From Frankia sp. RB7 (lineage in GTDB: Bacteria > Pseudomonadota > Alphaproteobacteria > Rhizobiales > Xanthobacteraceae): a DNA stretch of 64,000 nucleotides. The notes under the pieces are model-generated. The model saw only the letters and a program-made list of their open reading frames with translations, was not told where the DNA came from and searched no databases. Shown piece by piece: positions 52,833-61,918 of the stretch. Made by a program: the position numbers and the translations under genes. Location of the stretch: NCBI GenBank assembly GCA_030403585.1, contig JAUEPE010000013.1, positions 62,001 through 126,000 of the forward strand, written 5' to 3'. The stretch's first letter is position 1. Each line of letters starts with the position of its first letter.

Positions 52833-54458
52833 ATGCAGGGATTGATGATGGACATGCCGCTGCTGATCAGTGGCTTGATCCAGTATGCGGCCGACTATCA
52901 CGGCGAGGCGGAGATCGTCGCGCGCGAGATCGAAGGCGACATCCATCGCACCACCTATGCCGAAGCCCATCCGCGCATCAAGCGCATGGCGCTGGCGCTC
53001 GAGCGGCTCGGCATGAAGCAAGGCGACCGCGTCGGAACGCTGGCCTGGAACACGCATCGTCATTTCGAGATGTTCTACGCGGCGCCCGGCATGGGCTATG
53101 TGCTGCACACCGTCAATCCGCGGCTGTTCCCCGAACAGCTCGTCTACATCATCAACCACGCCGAAGACCGGCTGCTGTTCGTCGACCGCGCGACGCTGCC
53201 AATCGTCGAGGCGATCGCACCGCAATTGAAGACGATCGAAGCATATGTCCTGATGTCCTCGCGCGAGCGCATGCCGGAGACGATGCTTGCGAACGTGCAT
53301 TGCTATGAGGAGCTCCTGGACAAGGAGAGCGATGTTGGCTTCGCCTGGCCGGAGTTCGACGAAAAGTCCGCATCCACCATCTGCTACACGTCGGGCACGA
53401 CGGGCAATCCAAAGGGCGTGATCTACTCGCACCGCGCCGCCCTGCTTCAGACCATGGTCTGCTCCGGCCTCGACTTCCTGCCCGGGCATATGGAAGGCGT
53501 GCGCGAGGTGATGATGCCGATGGCACCGCTGTTTCACGGCAATGGCTGGAACATGCCGTTCACCGCTCCCTACACCGGCTCGAAGCTCGTGCTGCCCGGC
53601 CGCAACTACGAGCCAGACAAGCTCTACGAGCTGCTCGAAGGCGAGAAGGTGACGGTGTCGGCAGGCGTGCCGAGCTTCTGGCTGATCCTGCTCGACTGGC
53701 TGGGCCGCACCGGCAACAAATTCTCGACCCTGCGCGCAACACTGTCGTCGGGCTCGGCGCCCCCGCGCGCGATGATCGAAAAGCTCAAGCGCGACTACAG
53801 CATCGACTATGTTCAGGCCTGGGGCATGACCGAGGCGCTGGGCTGCTCGATGCCGGGATTGCGGCCCGGCTCGGAGCATCTCAGCGAAACCGAGATATTC
53901 GACCGGCGCCAAGTCTCGGGCCGCGCCTGCTTCGGCACGACCTTGCGCATCGTCGACGACGGCGGCAGCGAACTGCCACGCGACGGCAAGTCCGTCGGCC
54001 ATCTGCGCGCCCGCGGCCCCTGGGTCTCCTCCGGCTACATGAAGCTGGATGAAGGCCTCGATCGCGACGGCTGGCTGATCACCGGCGACATGGCCGTGAT
54101 CGACCAACACGGCCATGTGACGCTCACCGACCGCTCCAAGGACGTGATCAAGTCGGGCGGCGAATGGATCTCCTCGATCCAGCTCGAGGACATCGCCCTG
54201 TCCCATCCCGACGTGCTGCAGGCCGCCGTGGTCGCCATTGCGCACGACAAATGGCAGGAGCGCCCCCTGCTTCTGGTCGTCCGCAAGAAGGGCGCGACCG
54301 TCGACGGCAAGACCCTGCTCGACCATATGCGTCCCAGGATCGCGAGCTGGTGGATGCCGGATGCCGTCGAATTCCTAGACGAATTCCCGATGACCGGCAC
54401 GGGCAAGGTGCTCAAATCGGCGCTGCGCGAGAAGTTCAGGGGGTATCGCGTCGGGTAG
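52833..54458 (+). CDS. Fatty-acyl-CoA ligase (AMP-forming, long/medium chain)
   Basis: The 541-residue protein starts at ATG 52833 with a GGAGGGG ribosome site. The AMP-binding motif is ICYTSGTTGNPKGVIYSH (about 180-197). Later motifs include YVQAWGMTEALGCS, GDMAVIDQHGHVTLTDRSKDVIKSGGEWIS (adenylate-forming core A8) and the C-terminal lysine in PMTGTGKVLKSALR. It activates a carboxylic acid to its CoA thioester at the cost of ATP. It is divergent from the BVMO and 92 bp before a GH172 gene and an acyl-CoA dehydrogenase, forming a small acid-degradation cluster. Confidence 0.92.
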   Translation: MQGLMMDMPLLISGLIQYAADYHGEAEIVAREIEGDIHRTTYAEAHPRIKRMALALERLGMKQGDRVGTLAWNTHRHFEMFYAAPGMGYVLHTVNPRLFPEQLVYIINHAEDRLLFVDRATLPIVEAIAPQLKTIEAYVLMSSRERMPETMLANVHCYEELLDKESDVGFAWPEFDEKSASTICYTSGTTGNPKGVIYSHRAALLQTMVCSGLDFLPGHMEGVREVMMPMAPLFHGNGWNMPFTAPYTGSKLVLPGRNYEPDKLYELLEGEKVTVSAGVPSFWLILLDWLGRTGNKFSTLRATLSSGSAPPRAMIEKLKRDYSIDYVQAWGMTEALGCSMPGLRPGSEHLSETEIFDRRQVSGRACFGTTLRIVDDGGSELPRDGKSVGHLRARGPWVSSGYMKLDEGLDRDGWLITGDMAVIDQHGHVTLTDRSKDVIKSGGEWISSIQLEDIALSHPDVLQAAVVAIAHDKWQERPLLLVVRKKGATVDGKTLLDHMRPRIASWWMPDAVEFLDEFPMTGTGKVLKSALREKFRGYRVG

Positions 54459-54550
54459 TGTCAGCCCTCCCGGTACGCGATCATCTTCACCTTTTGGTAG
54501 ATTCGGGGGCGATATATCCGAGGCATCGCTAACCCCTCATCGAGGACATC

Positions 54551-55669
54551 ATGGCGTTTTCCGGATTGGGCCTGCATCTCGGCAATCTGTCGCGCCTGTC
54601 GAACGCGCAGACGCGTTCGATCAGCCCCGAGAATTTCACCGGCGAAAAGGGCAAGGGCGGCATGTCCGTCGACGGACCCGCGGCCCCTCAGGCCCGCGAT
54701 CTCGGACAGGGCTGGAAGGTTTCGCCCTTTGTCGTGATCGAGCCCGGCGCCACGTTCACACTCGCCGACATCGAGGGCCAGGGCGCCATCCAGCAGATCT
54801 GGATGACGCTGGCGCGCGGACGGCTGCGCCATTCGATCCTGCGGGTCTACTGGGACGACCAGGAGCATCCGAGCGTGGAATGTCCGGCCGGCGATTTCTT
54901 CGCCTGCGGATGGGAGGAGTTTGCGCAGGTGTCGTCGCTCGCGGTCTGCGTCAATCCCGGACGTGCGTTCAACTGCTACTGGGAAATGCCGTTCCGCAAG
55001 CGCGCCCGCTTCACGATGGAGAACCGCAGCGAGGAAGCGCTCACCGTCTACTACCAGATCAACTACACCCTGACCGAGGTGCCCGAGGACTGCGCTTATT
55101 TCCACGCCCAATTTCGCCGCACCAACCCGTTGCCCTACAAGGACGTCTACACCATCCTCGACGGCGTCAGCGGGCGCGGCCAATATATTGGCACCTACAT
55201 GGCCTGGGGCGTCAACAACAACGGCTGGTGGGGCGAAGGCGAGATCAAGTTCTTCATCGACGGTGATGGCGAATTCCCGACCATCTGCGGCACCGGCACC
55301 GAGGACTATTTCTGCGGCGCGTATAATTTCGATCCCTATGTGGCGCATTCCGGCCGCGGCGCCGTACAGCAATCGCATTACCAGGAATTCACCACGCCCT
55401 ACGCCGGCCTGCCTCAGGTGATCCGTCCGGACGGCGTCTACAAATCGCAGCAGCGCTTCGGCATGTATCGCTGGCACATCCCCGATCCCATCCGCTTCCA
55501 GAGCGATCTCCGCGTCACCATCCAGGCGCTGGGCTGGCGAACGGGCCTCAAGGAGGCAAAATATCTCCCGCTGCAGGACGACATCGCTTCCGTGGCGTTC
55601 TGGTACCAGACGCTGCCGGCCGCGCCGTTCCCCAAACTGGCCGACCCGGAATATCTCGAGATCGACTAG
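54551..55669 (+). CDS. GH172/DUF2961 glycoside hydrolase-like protein
   Basis: The 372-residue protein has a DUF2961/GH172 signature: [29 protein letters not shown] near residue 75 and [17 protein letters not shown] near residue 246, with acidic residues in GTGTEDY that serve in catalysis in characterised members. GH172 enzymes act on fructofuranose dianhydrides or arabinofuranosides. No signal peptide is visible ([16 protein letters not shown] is not a leader), so it is likely cytoplasmic. A GAGGAC ribosome site precedes ATG 54551. The setting between an acyl-CoA ligase and an acyl-CoA dehydrogenase is unusual for a glycosidase. Activity is inferred from the family only. Confidence 0.9.
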   Translation: MAFSGLGLHLGNLSRLSNAQTRSISPENFTGEKGKGGMSVDGPAAPQARDLGQGWKVSPFVVIEPGATFTLADIEGQGAIQQIWMTLARGRLRHSILRVYWDDQEHPSVECPAGDFFACGWEEFAQVSSLAVCVNPGRAFNCYWEMPFRKRARFTMENRSEEALTVYYQINYTLTEVPEDCAYFHAQFRRTNPLPYKDVYTILDGVSGRGQYIGTYMAWGVNNNGWWGEGEIKFFIDGDGEFPTICGTGTEDYFCGAYNFDPYVAHSGRGAVQQSHYQEFTTPYAGLPQVIRPDGVYKSQQRFGMYRWHIPDPIRFQSDLRVTIQALGWRTGLKEAKYLPLQDDIASVAFWYQTLPAAPFPKLADPEYLEID

Positions 55670-55692
55670 CCCGACGCCTGAGGAGGTCCAGC

Positions 55693-56904
55693 ATGCTCTA
55701 CCCGATGTCGCCAAAAGTCGTCGAGCTCAAGCGCAAGCTCGAGAGTTTTATGGACCGACACATCTACCCGAACGAGGAGCGATTTTATCGCGAGGCGGAA
55801 GAGCTCGGGCCGTGGAAAGTCTATCCCGTCGTCGAGGAGCTGAAGCCGCTCGCGCGCGCCGAGGGCCTCTGGAACCTGTTCCTGCCGGAGTCGAGCCACG
55901 GCGCTGGCCTCACCAATCTCGAATATGCCCCGCTCTGCGAGGTGATGGGCCGCTCGCATCTCGCGCCGGAAGTGTTCAACTGCTCGGCGCCGGACACCGG
56001 CAACATGGAAGTGCTCGAGCGCTACGGCTCGAAAGAGGACAAGGAACGCTGGCTGAAGCCGCTGCTCGCAGGCGAAATCCGTTCCTGCTTCGCCATGACC
56101 GAGCCTGCCGTCGCCTCGTCCGACGCGACCAACATCGAAAGCTCGATCGTGCGCGAAGGCGACCATTACGTCATCAACGGCCGTAAATGGTACACGACCA
56201 ACGCCACCGACCCGCGCTGCAAGATCTGCATCTTCATGGGCAAGACCGATCCTGGCAACGCCGACCGCCACAAGCAGCAATCGATGATCCTGGTGCCGAT
56301 GGAGACATCAGGCGTCGAGGTGAAACGACCCCTGCCCGTATTCGGCTTCTACGGTGTCCCCGACCGCGCCTCGGAGGTGATATTCACCAATGTGCGGGTG
56401 CCGAAGGAGAACATGCTGCTCGGCGAAGGCCGCGGTTTCGAGATCGCGCAGGGCCGCCTCGGCCCCGGCCGTATCCACCATTGCATGCGGTTGATTGGCC
56501 TGGCCGAACGCACGCTGGAAAAGATGTGCCGGCGCGTCCGCAGCCGTGTTGCCTTCGGCAAGCCGGTGTCCGAGCAAACCGTGACGCAGGAGCGCATTGC
56601 CGAATCCCGCATCATGATCGAGCAGGCCCGCCTGCTGACGCTGAACGCCGCCTACGCCATGGACACGGTCGGCAACAAGGTCGCGAAAGCCGAGATCGCG
56701 ATGATCAAGGTCGCCGTGCCCAACATGGCCTGCCAGGTCATCGACTTGGCCATCCAGGCCCATGGCGGCGGCGGCACCTCGAACGATTTTGGCCTGACGC
56801 AGGCGTATGCGACGGCACGCCTGCTGCGTCTTGCCGACGGACCGGACGAGGTGCACAGAAACCAGATCGCGCGGTTCGAGCTGAAGAAATATTCGAACGC
56901 GTAG
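55693..56904 (+). CDS. Acyl-CoA dehydrogenase
   Basis: The 403-residue protein has a GAGGAGG ribosome site and ACAD domains in order: N-terminal helices (about 1-120), the FAD-contacting beta domain ([21 protein letters not shown] and the [11 protein letters not shown] segment) and the C-terminal four-helix bundle ([30 protein letters not shown], ending [44 protein letters not shown]). It introduces a double bond into an acyl-CoA with FAD and electron-transfer flavoprotein. It follows the GH172 gene by 23 bp and likely acts with the acyl-CoA ligase. Confidence 0.93.
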   Translation: MLYPMSPKVVELKRKLESFMDRHIYPNEERFYREAEELGPWKVYPVVEELKPLARAEGLWNLFLPESSHGAGLTNLEYAPLCEVMGRSHLAPEVFNCSAPDTGNMEVLERYGSKEDKERWLKPLLAGEIRSCFAMTEPAVASSDATNIESSIVREGDHYVINGRKWYTTNATDPRCKICIFMGKTDPGNADRHKQQSMILVPMETSGVEVKRPLPVFGFYGVPDRASEVIFTNVRVPKENMLLGEGRGFEIAQGRLGPGRIHHCMRLIGLAERTLEKMCRRVRSRVAFGKPVSEQTVTQERIAESRIMIEQARLLTLNAAYAMDTVGNKVAKAEIAMIKVAVPNMACQVIDLAIQAHGGGGTSNDFGLTQAYATARLLRLADGPDEVHRNQIARFELKKYSNA

Positions 56905-56946
56905 GAGAGAGCGCTCCGCTCGCAAGGCGACCAGAGCGTCCTCTTC

Positions 56947-56969
56947 CCTTCTCCCCTTGTGGGAGAAGG
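56947..56969. repeat. Short palindromic repeat, possible bidirectional terminator
   Basis: CCTTCTCCC (56947-56955) and GGGAGAAGG (56961-56969) form a perfect 9-bp stem with loop CTTGT, between the converging acyl-CoA dehydrogenase and HlyD genes. The same TTCTCCCC-TTG-TGGGAGAA type is a frequent intergenic repeat in rhizobial genomes. No long T-run follows. Confidence 0.6.
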
Positions 56970-56998
56970 TGGCGCAATGCACAGCGCAAAGTACGCGC

Positions 56999-57865
56999 CT
57001 AGTTCAACACCTCGACCGTCGCCGAACGCCCTGCGACCAGTGACATCCCGTCGGGCACCGGATCGAGCGCGATGCGCACGGGCACGCGCTGGGCGAGCCG
57101 CACCCAGCTGAAGGTCGGGTTGACGTTGGCGAGCAGGCTTGCGCCCTCGGCGCGATCGCGGTCCTCGATGCCGGCGGCGATGCTTTCGACATGGCCGGTG
57201 AGAGTGCCCTTCTCGCCCATCAGGCGAACCTGCACCTTGTCGCCCACACGGATGCGCGCGAGTTTCGTCTCTTCAAAATAGCCCTCGACATGCAGCGTGT
57301 CGCTGTCGACCAGCGCCATCACGCCCTTGCCGGCGGTGACGTAAGCGCCCGGCCGCAGATCCATGTTGGTGATCACGCCGTTCACGGAAGCCCGGACTTC
57401 GCTGCGATCGAGATTGAGCTGGGCGACCGCACGGTCGGCAACCGCCGCATCGAAGGCCGCCTTGGCCTGGAGCTGGATCGCGAGTACCTGCTCCTGCTTC
57501 TGCTGCGAGACGGCATCGGTCGTCAGCGTGCTGTAGCGCTTCAGATCGGCATTGGCCAGATCCAGCGTGGCCTGATGACCCGCCACCGACGCGTCAGCCT
57601 GCCGCAGCGCCAATGCGAACCGTTCGCGGTCGATCTTGAACAGCACGTCACCACGATGGACTTTCTGGTTGTCCTTGACCAGCACGTCGGTGACGAAGCC
57701 GGAGACGTCGGGCGCAACCTGCACCACGTCGGCACGCACACGGCCGTCACGGGTCCAGGGCTGCTCCATATAATAGACCCACAATTCGCGGCCGACGCCG
57801 AGCGCGGCGACGACCACGATGACCGTGACCGCGAGCCGACCGATCCAGGCAAAGTTTCCTTTCAT
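56999..57865 (-). CDS. HlyD/EmrA-like periplasmic adaptor (AaeA type)
   Basis: From ATG 57865 the protein has 288 residues, matching AaeA-type adaptors. A short N-terminal membrane helix (residues 7-27) is followed by lipoyl half 1 (WTRDGRVRADVVQVAPDVSGFVTDVLVKDNQ), a short alpha-hairpin and half 2 (SEVRASVNGVITNMDLRPGAYV). With the DUF1656 and FUSC genes before it, it forms an aromatic-acid or similar efflux system. The start overlaps the DUF1656 stop by 4 bp. The longer upstream frame overlaps the DUF1656 gene and is not used. Confidence 0.92.
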   Translation of the reverse strand: MKGNFAWIGRLAVTVIVVVAALGVGRELWVYYMEQPWTRDGRVRADVVQVAPDVSGFVTDVLVKDNQKVHRGDVLFKIDRERFALALRQADASVAGHQATLDLANADLKRYSTLTTDAVSQQKQEQVLAIQLQAKAAFDAAVADRAVAQLNLDRSEVRASVNGVITNMDLRPGAYVTAGKGVMALVDSDTLHVEGYFEETKLARIRVGDKVQVRLMGEKGTLTGHVESIAAGIEDRDRAEGASLLANVNPTFSWVRLAQRVPVRIALDPVPDGMSLVAGRSATVEVLN

Positions 57866-58068
57866 GAGAGATACTCCGAGAGATAGACGACGCCGCCGAG
57901 AAGGCAGACGAAAATCGCGAAATCGAACAGCGCACGGTGCCAGACCAGCCGATAGAGGTCGAAACGCTGCATCAGCCGACGCAGAAGCGCGCTCAGCACG
58001 TAGGCGACGATGATCCAGAGCAGGAGCGCTGGCACCAGCACGCCGTAGATGTCGATCACATATCTCAT
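57862..58068 (-). CDS. DUF1656 small membrane protein (AaeX-like)
   Basis: The 68-residue product MRYVIDIYGVLVPALLLWII, then VLSALLRRLMQRFDLYRLVWHRALFDFAIFVCLLGGVVYL, has two membrane helices separated by a basic loop, the DUF1656 pattern seen beside AaeA/AaeB exporters. Both ends overlap neighbours by 4 bp (FUSC stop upstream and adaptor start downstream), so it is part of the same translation unit. Its role in the exporter is not established. Confidence 0.9.
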   Translation of the reverse strand: MRYVIDIYGVLVPALLLWIIVAYVLSALLRRLMQRFDLYRLVWHRALFDFAIFVCLLGGVVYLSEYLS

Positions 58069-60116
58069 GCCGCCACACTCGCATCTGCGCGCGACCGATA
58101 GGCCGGCGCATCCGGGAACAGGCCGCGGCGGATGCCGACAAGGCCGATCAGCGCATCCTCGCGCGCGCTGTCGTTGGGATCCTTTACCGCCTGGGCCAGG
58201 GCCCGGTCGACGCTGGTCAGGAGTTCGCGTGGCATTCCCCCGCCCGTATAGTTGCGGCAGGCAATGGCGAGCTGATCCAGCATGTCGTCGATGACGGCGA
58301 TGGTCGATGCCGCAAGCCCGTAGCGTGCGCGGCGCAGGTCGATGATGTTGATGCCGATGCGGAGCTGCACGAGGCTGTCGGCGTCGCGCCGGTCGCTCTC
58401 CGACAGGAAGGCGATGCGCTGCACCAGAAGCCCGAGACGATGCAGCATGAGGCCGGCGAACTCCGCACGGTCGCGCTTGCCCCGCCGTTCGGCGGCAACC
58501 GCGATGGTAATCCAGCTCGATAGCACCAGACGATTGGCGATCCATTCGGCGCCCACCCCGCGCGCGATCCGCGTCACGATCTCCGCTATGAGGACGCCGA
58601 CGAAGAACGCGACGGCGGAATTGGCGTAGGACGCGAAATCAGCGATGTAGGTCGATTGCAGCGCGAGCAAGGTCGCGGTATTGGCCGCGAGCGCCATGCC
58701 GGTGCCCGCCGTTGTCGGCCGCGCGATCAGGAAACCATAGAACAAGAAGGTCGGCGCCAACGCGACGACCAGAACCTCGATATGGGAAATTGCAGGCACC
58801 AGCGCGAACAGATAGATCGCGACCACCACGATGGCGACCAGCGACCACAGGCCAAAGCTGCGGATGAAGCGCGCGGGCTCGTCTTGCGCGGCAAAGAACG
58901 AGCAGGCCACCGCCGCCATCATCGGCGCCGACGCGCCGTCCGGCCAGCCCGTGCCGATCCAGAACGCGCAGCAGATCAGGATCGCCACGGCTGCACCGGC
59001 CGCCGACCACAGCGCCAGCCCGCGATCTCTGTGGCGGACGGGCGCCGCGCCGGCTTCGGAATGGAAAGCCAGATCGAGGGTCGAGACGTTGCGGTTCTCG
59101 GCGATCGCCTCGGTCAGTTCGCGGCAGTCGCGCGAGAGATCGACGAGCTCGCGCAGCCGCGACAGCAGGCTCGTGATGATGATCCGCTCCCAGGACGCGC
59201 TGTCATCGAGCACTGCCTGCCGCTCGACGATCATGGCGCGAATCCGCTCGGCCGGTTGCCGCGCGCCGATGTCGCTGACGATCCATTGCGCGAGCCCCTC
59301 CAGAATTTGCTTCAGCTCTGGTTGCCGCCGCAACGCTTCCTCTCCTAGCGCAGCCAGCCGATCCTCCAGCGAGGCGATCACCGGCAGCAGCATCAGCATC
59401 CGCAGCCGGATTTCACCGAGGCCGGTCACCGCGTTGCGATCGGTCAGTTGGTCGTAGGCGAGATGGGTGGAGAGCGTATCGATCTCGACGATATCGGTCG
59501 CGAGCTTCAGGCGCTTGCCGCGGCGGGTGTCATTGGTGCCTTCGCGCAGCAGCACGACGCTGCTGAGACGGCGTGCATCCGACAGCCAGCTGTCGACGCG
59601 GTGGGCCACGGCGGGCGCGACGCTGCGCGGAAACACGATGGTGGAGACCAGGCTGGCGCAGATGATGCCGAGCGAGATCTCCTCGAGCCTTGCCACCGCG
59701 GTGTCGAAGATCGCACCGGGCTCGGACACCGAGGGAAAGCCGATCAGCGCGACGGTATACCCGGCCAGCATGAAGACGTAGCTGCGCGGCGTGCCGTCGA
59801 GCAGCGACAGATACAGGCAGAGCCCGACCCAGAGCGCGATGGCGAGGCACAACAGTTCGGGCGCGTTGACCAGGTTCGGCACCAGCGCCACCGTCATGGT
59901 CGCACCGGCCAGCGTGCCCATCACACGGAAGAAGGCCTTTGAGCTGGTCGCGCCGGCGAGCGGCTGCGAGGTGATGTAGACGGTCGCCATCGCCCAATAG
60001 GGCCGCGGCAGGTCCATGGCGAGCGCAATGACCAGCGCCAGCATCGACGCGGCAAACGTCTTCAAAGCGAAAATGAGGTCCGCATGGCGGACCAGAAATG
60101 GCTCTTCCGCGCGCAT
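58065..60116 (-). CDS. FUSC/AaeB-family efflux transporter
   Basis: From ATG 60116 the protein has 683 residues; the longer frame upstream overlaps marR. It has the FUSC layout: an N-terminal block of about six helices (LIFALKTFAASMLALVIALAMDLPRPYWAMATVYITSQPLAGATSSKAFFRVMGTLAGA), a cytoplasmic domain (about 200-370) and a second helix block (about 375-530, LGALWSAAGAAVAILICCAFWI-like). AaeB exports aromatic carboxylic acids. It overlaps DUF1656 by 4 bp and starts 2 bp after marR stop, so MarR-FUSC-DUF1656-HlyD is one transcript. Confidence 0.92.
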   Translation of the reverse strand: MRAEEPFLVRHADLIFALKTFAASMLALVIALAMDLPRPYWAMATVYITSQPLAGATSSKAFFRVMGTLAGATMTVALVPNLVNAPELLCLAIALWVGLCLYLSLLDGTPRSYVFMLAGYTVALIGFPSVSEPGAIFDTAVARLEEISLGIICASLVSTIVFPRSVAPAVAHRVDSWLSDARRLSSVVLLREGTNDTRRGKRLKLATDIVEIDTLSTHLAYDQLTDRNAVTGLGEIRLRMLMLLPVIASLEDRLAALGEEALRRQPELKQILEGLAQWIVSDIGARQPAERIRAMIVERQAVLDDSASWERIIITSLLSRLRELVDLSRDCRELTEAIAENRNVSTLDLAFHSEAGAAPVRHRDRGLALWSAAGAAVAILICCAFWIGTGWPDGASAPMMAAVACSFFAAQDEPARFIRSFGLWSLVAIVVVAIYLFALVPAISHIEVLVVALAPTFLFYGFLIARPTTAGTGMALAANTATLLALQSTYIADFASYANSAVAFFVGVLIAEIVTRIARGVGAEWIANRLVLSSWITIAVAAERRGKRDRAEFAGLMLHRLGLLVQRIAFLSESDRRDADSLVQLRIGINIIDLRRARYGLAASTIAVIDDMLDQLAIACRNYTGGGMPRELLTSVDRALAQAVKDPNDSAREDALIGLVGIRRGLFPDAPAYRSRADASVAA

Positions 60117-60118
60117 GG

Positions 60119-60589
60119 CTATTTCGCCTCTGGAAGCGCCTTTGCCTCGAGCAGGCTCGCCCGCCGCTCGATGCGCTGGAGCGTCTCGAAAGTTATCGCA
60201 AGTTCCTCCGGCGCGATATCCTTCAGCAGGCTCGCCCGTACGCGCCGCAAGATCCGGTTGGTCTCCTCGACCTTGGCCTCGCCTGCCTTCGTCAGGTGCA
60301 GCGTCTTGGCACGCCGGTCGGTCGGATCCTCGCGACGCTGCACCAGGCCCTCGGCCTGGAGCAGGTCGAGCAGCCGCACCAGCGATGGCCCTTCGATGCC
60401 GAGCTCGTCGGCCAGCACGCCCTGTCGTACGTTCTCGCCCTGCCGGGACAGCACCAGCAGCGGGATCGCGGTGGCATAGGACAGGCCATGATCGGACAGC
60501 GCCTGATCCGACTCGCGCCGCCAGATGCGGCCAAGCCGCGTGATCAACCGGCCGATTTCGCCGTGGATGAAGCCTTGCGAGGGTGCCAT
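60119..60589 (-). CDS. MarR-family regulator of the FUSC/HlyD exporter
   Basis: From ATG 60589 the protein has 156 residues. The winged helix-turn-helix is in the middle (VRQGVLADELGIEGPSLVRLLDLLQAEGLVQRREDPTDRRAKTLHLTKAGEAKV), typical of MarR. The effector is probably a phenolic acid, as for related repressors of aromatic efflux, but this is inference. It heads the exporter operon and is divergent from the MFS gene, so it could also control that gene. AACTAT repeats lie in the shared gap. Confidence 0.92.
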   Translation of the reverse strand: MAPSQGFIHGEIGRLITRLGRIWRRESDQALSDHGLSYATAIPLLVLSRQGENVRQGVLADELGIEGPSLVRLLDLLQAEGLVQRREDPTDRRAKTLHLTKAGEAKVEETNRILRRVRASLLKDIAPEELAITFETLQRIERRASLLEAKALPEAK

Positions 60590-60681
60590 GCAAATTAGAT
60601 AGGACACGAACTATTAGCCTGCAACTATATAACCCCTCATATTCGGATCGATCACGCAAAAGCGAACGAGGACAACGCGAT
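60590..60681. promoter_or_regulatory. Divergent marR/MFS control region with AACTAT direct repeats
   Basis: AACTAT occurs twice (60609-60614, 60623-60628), 14 bp apart, in an AT-rich stretch between marR (minus) and the MFS gene (plus). TATATA at 60626-60631 could be part of a -10. This is the likely MarR binding region, but the motif is weak. Confidence 0.35.
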
Positions 60682-61908
60682 ATGGGCCCCGGTTCCACGA
60701 CAGAGGCACAGGAGGCGATGGCGGGCGACAGCACGTTGACGCTGGTCCCGACCTTCGTCGTCGTGGCCGTGGACGCCACGGGAATGGGGATCATCCTGCC
60801 GCTGCTGCCGTTCTATTCGCAGCGCCTCGGCGCCACGCCGTTCCTGATCGGCGCGCTGATCTCGGTCTATGCCGTCTGCCAGCTCATCGCCGGTCCCGTG
60901 GTCGGCATCCTCTCCGACCGCTACGGACGGCGCAAAGTGCTGGTGGTCAGCCAGATCGGAACCCTGATCGGATTTGTCCTGCTCGCGTTGGCCGGCAATC
61001 TGACGCTGGTGTTTCTGGCGCGCATCATCGATGGCCTGACATCAGGCAACATCTCGGTCGCGCATGCCTATGCCGCCGAGCACAGTGCGCCGGCGACGCG
61101 CAAGCAGGCGCTTGGCATGACCAGCGGCGCGATCGGAACCGGGCTGCTGCTGGGGCCTGCGCTCTCAAGCTTCCTCGTCCATTACGGCCAGACCGCACCA
61201 GTTTGGGCCGCGGCCGCGCTCTCGCTCATCAGCATTCTCGCAACGATCGCCCTGCTTCCGCCGGATCATCCGGCGTCCGAGCCGCTCTACCAGCATCGTG
61301 TGCCGGAGCCGACGGTGGTGCGCAGCCTGTTCGGCATGCGCTACGCTTGGCGCCTGCTCGGCCTGCTGATCGTGTTCTTCTTCATCAACTCGATGTTCCT
61401 GTCGCAGATCGGCTTGTTCCTGTCGGCGCGGTTCTCCTGGGACGGCCATCCCTTCGGCGCACGCGAGCTCGGCTGGATGTTCGCTTATGCCGGCTTCATC
61501 AACATGGTGGTGCAGGGACTTCTGATCACCCGCGCGAATCTCGTCGCCTCCGACCGGACGATCGTGATGGCGGCGTTCGCCTGCATGGGCCTTGGATTTT
61601 CCGGGCTCGCAGCCGGCAGCAATATCAGCCTGCTCGCGCTCTATCTGACGCTGATCATCGTCGGCACCATGTTTGCCCGCAGCACGCTGACGGCGGAATT
61701 GTCGCGGTCGACCGCGATCAACCGCCAGGGCATGATCATGGGCCTCAACCAGTCGCTGATGTCGGGGGCGAACATCAGCGCACCGCTGCTGAGCGGCGCG
61801 CTGATCGGCCATCGCCTGTTCGTGGTCTGGGCGCTCATCATGACCGCGATTGCGGCAATCGGCGCGGCGCTGGCGGGCCAATTGCTCGACACGCCGCGCG
61901 CCCGCTAG
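60682..61908 (+). CDS. MFS drug exporter (TetA-like, DHA1 family)
   Basis: From ATG 60682 (GAGGA ribosome site) the protein has 408 residues and about twelve hydrophobic segments. MFS motif A is visible as GILSDRYGRRKVLVVSQ (about residues 80-96), and motif C-like GTGLLLGPALSSFL near 150. The opening VVAVDATGMGIILPLLPFY matches tetracycline-type antiporters. It exports a hydrophobic compound by proton exchange; the substrate is unknown. It is divergent from marR, so it may belong to the same response as the FUSC exporter. Confidence 0.92.
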   Translation: MGPGSTTEAQEAMAGDSTLTLVPTFVVVAVDATGMGIILPLLPFYSQRLGATPFLIGALISVYAVCQLIAGPVVGILSDRYGRRKVLVVSQIGTLIGFVLLALAGNLTLVFLARIIDGLTSGNISVAHAYAAEHSAPATRKQALGMTSGAIGTGLLLGPALSSFLVHYGQTAPVWAAAALSLISILATIALLPPDHPASEPLYQHRVPEPTVVRSLFGMRYAWRLLGLLIVFFFINSMFLSQIGLFLSARFSWDGHPFGARELGWMFAYAGFINMVVQGLLITRANLVASDRTIVMAAFACMGLGFSGLAAGSNISLLALYLTLIIVGTMFARSTLTAELSRSTAINRQGMIMGLNQSLMSGANISAPLLSGALIGHRLFVVWALIMTAIAAIGAALAGQLLDTPRAR

Positions 61909-61918
61909 CGCCCTCGCC

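Noticed and set aside
52803..54326. 507-residue minus-strand ORF opposite the acyl-CoA ligase
   Set aside because: It is antisense to a protein with all AMP-binding motifs intact.
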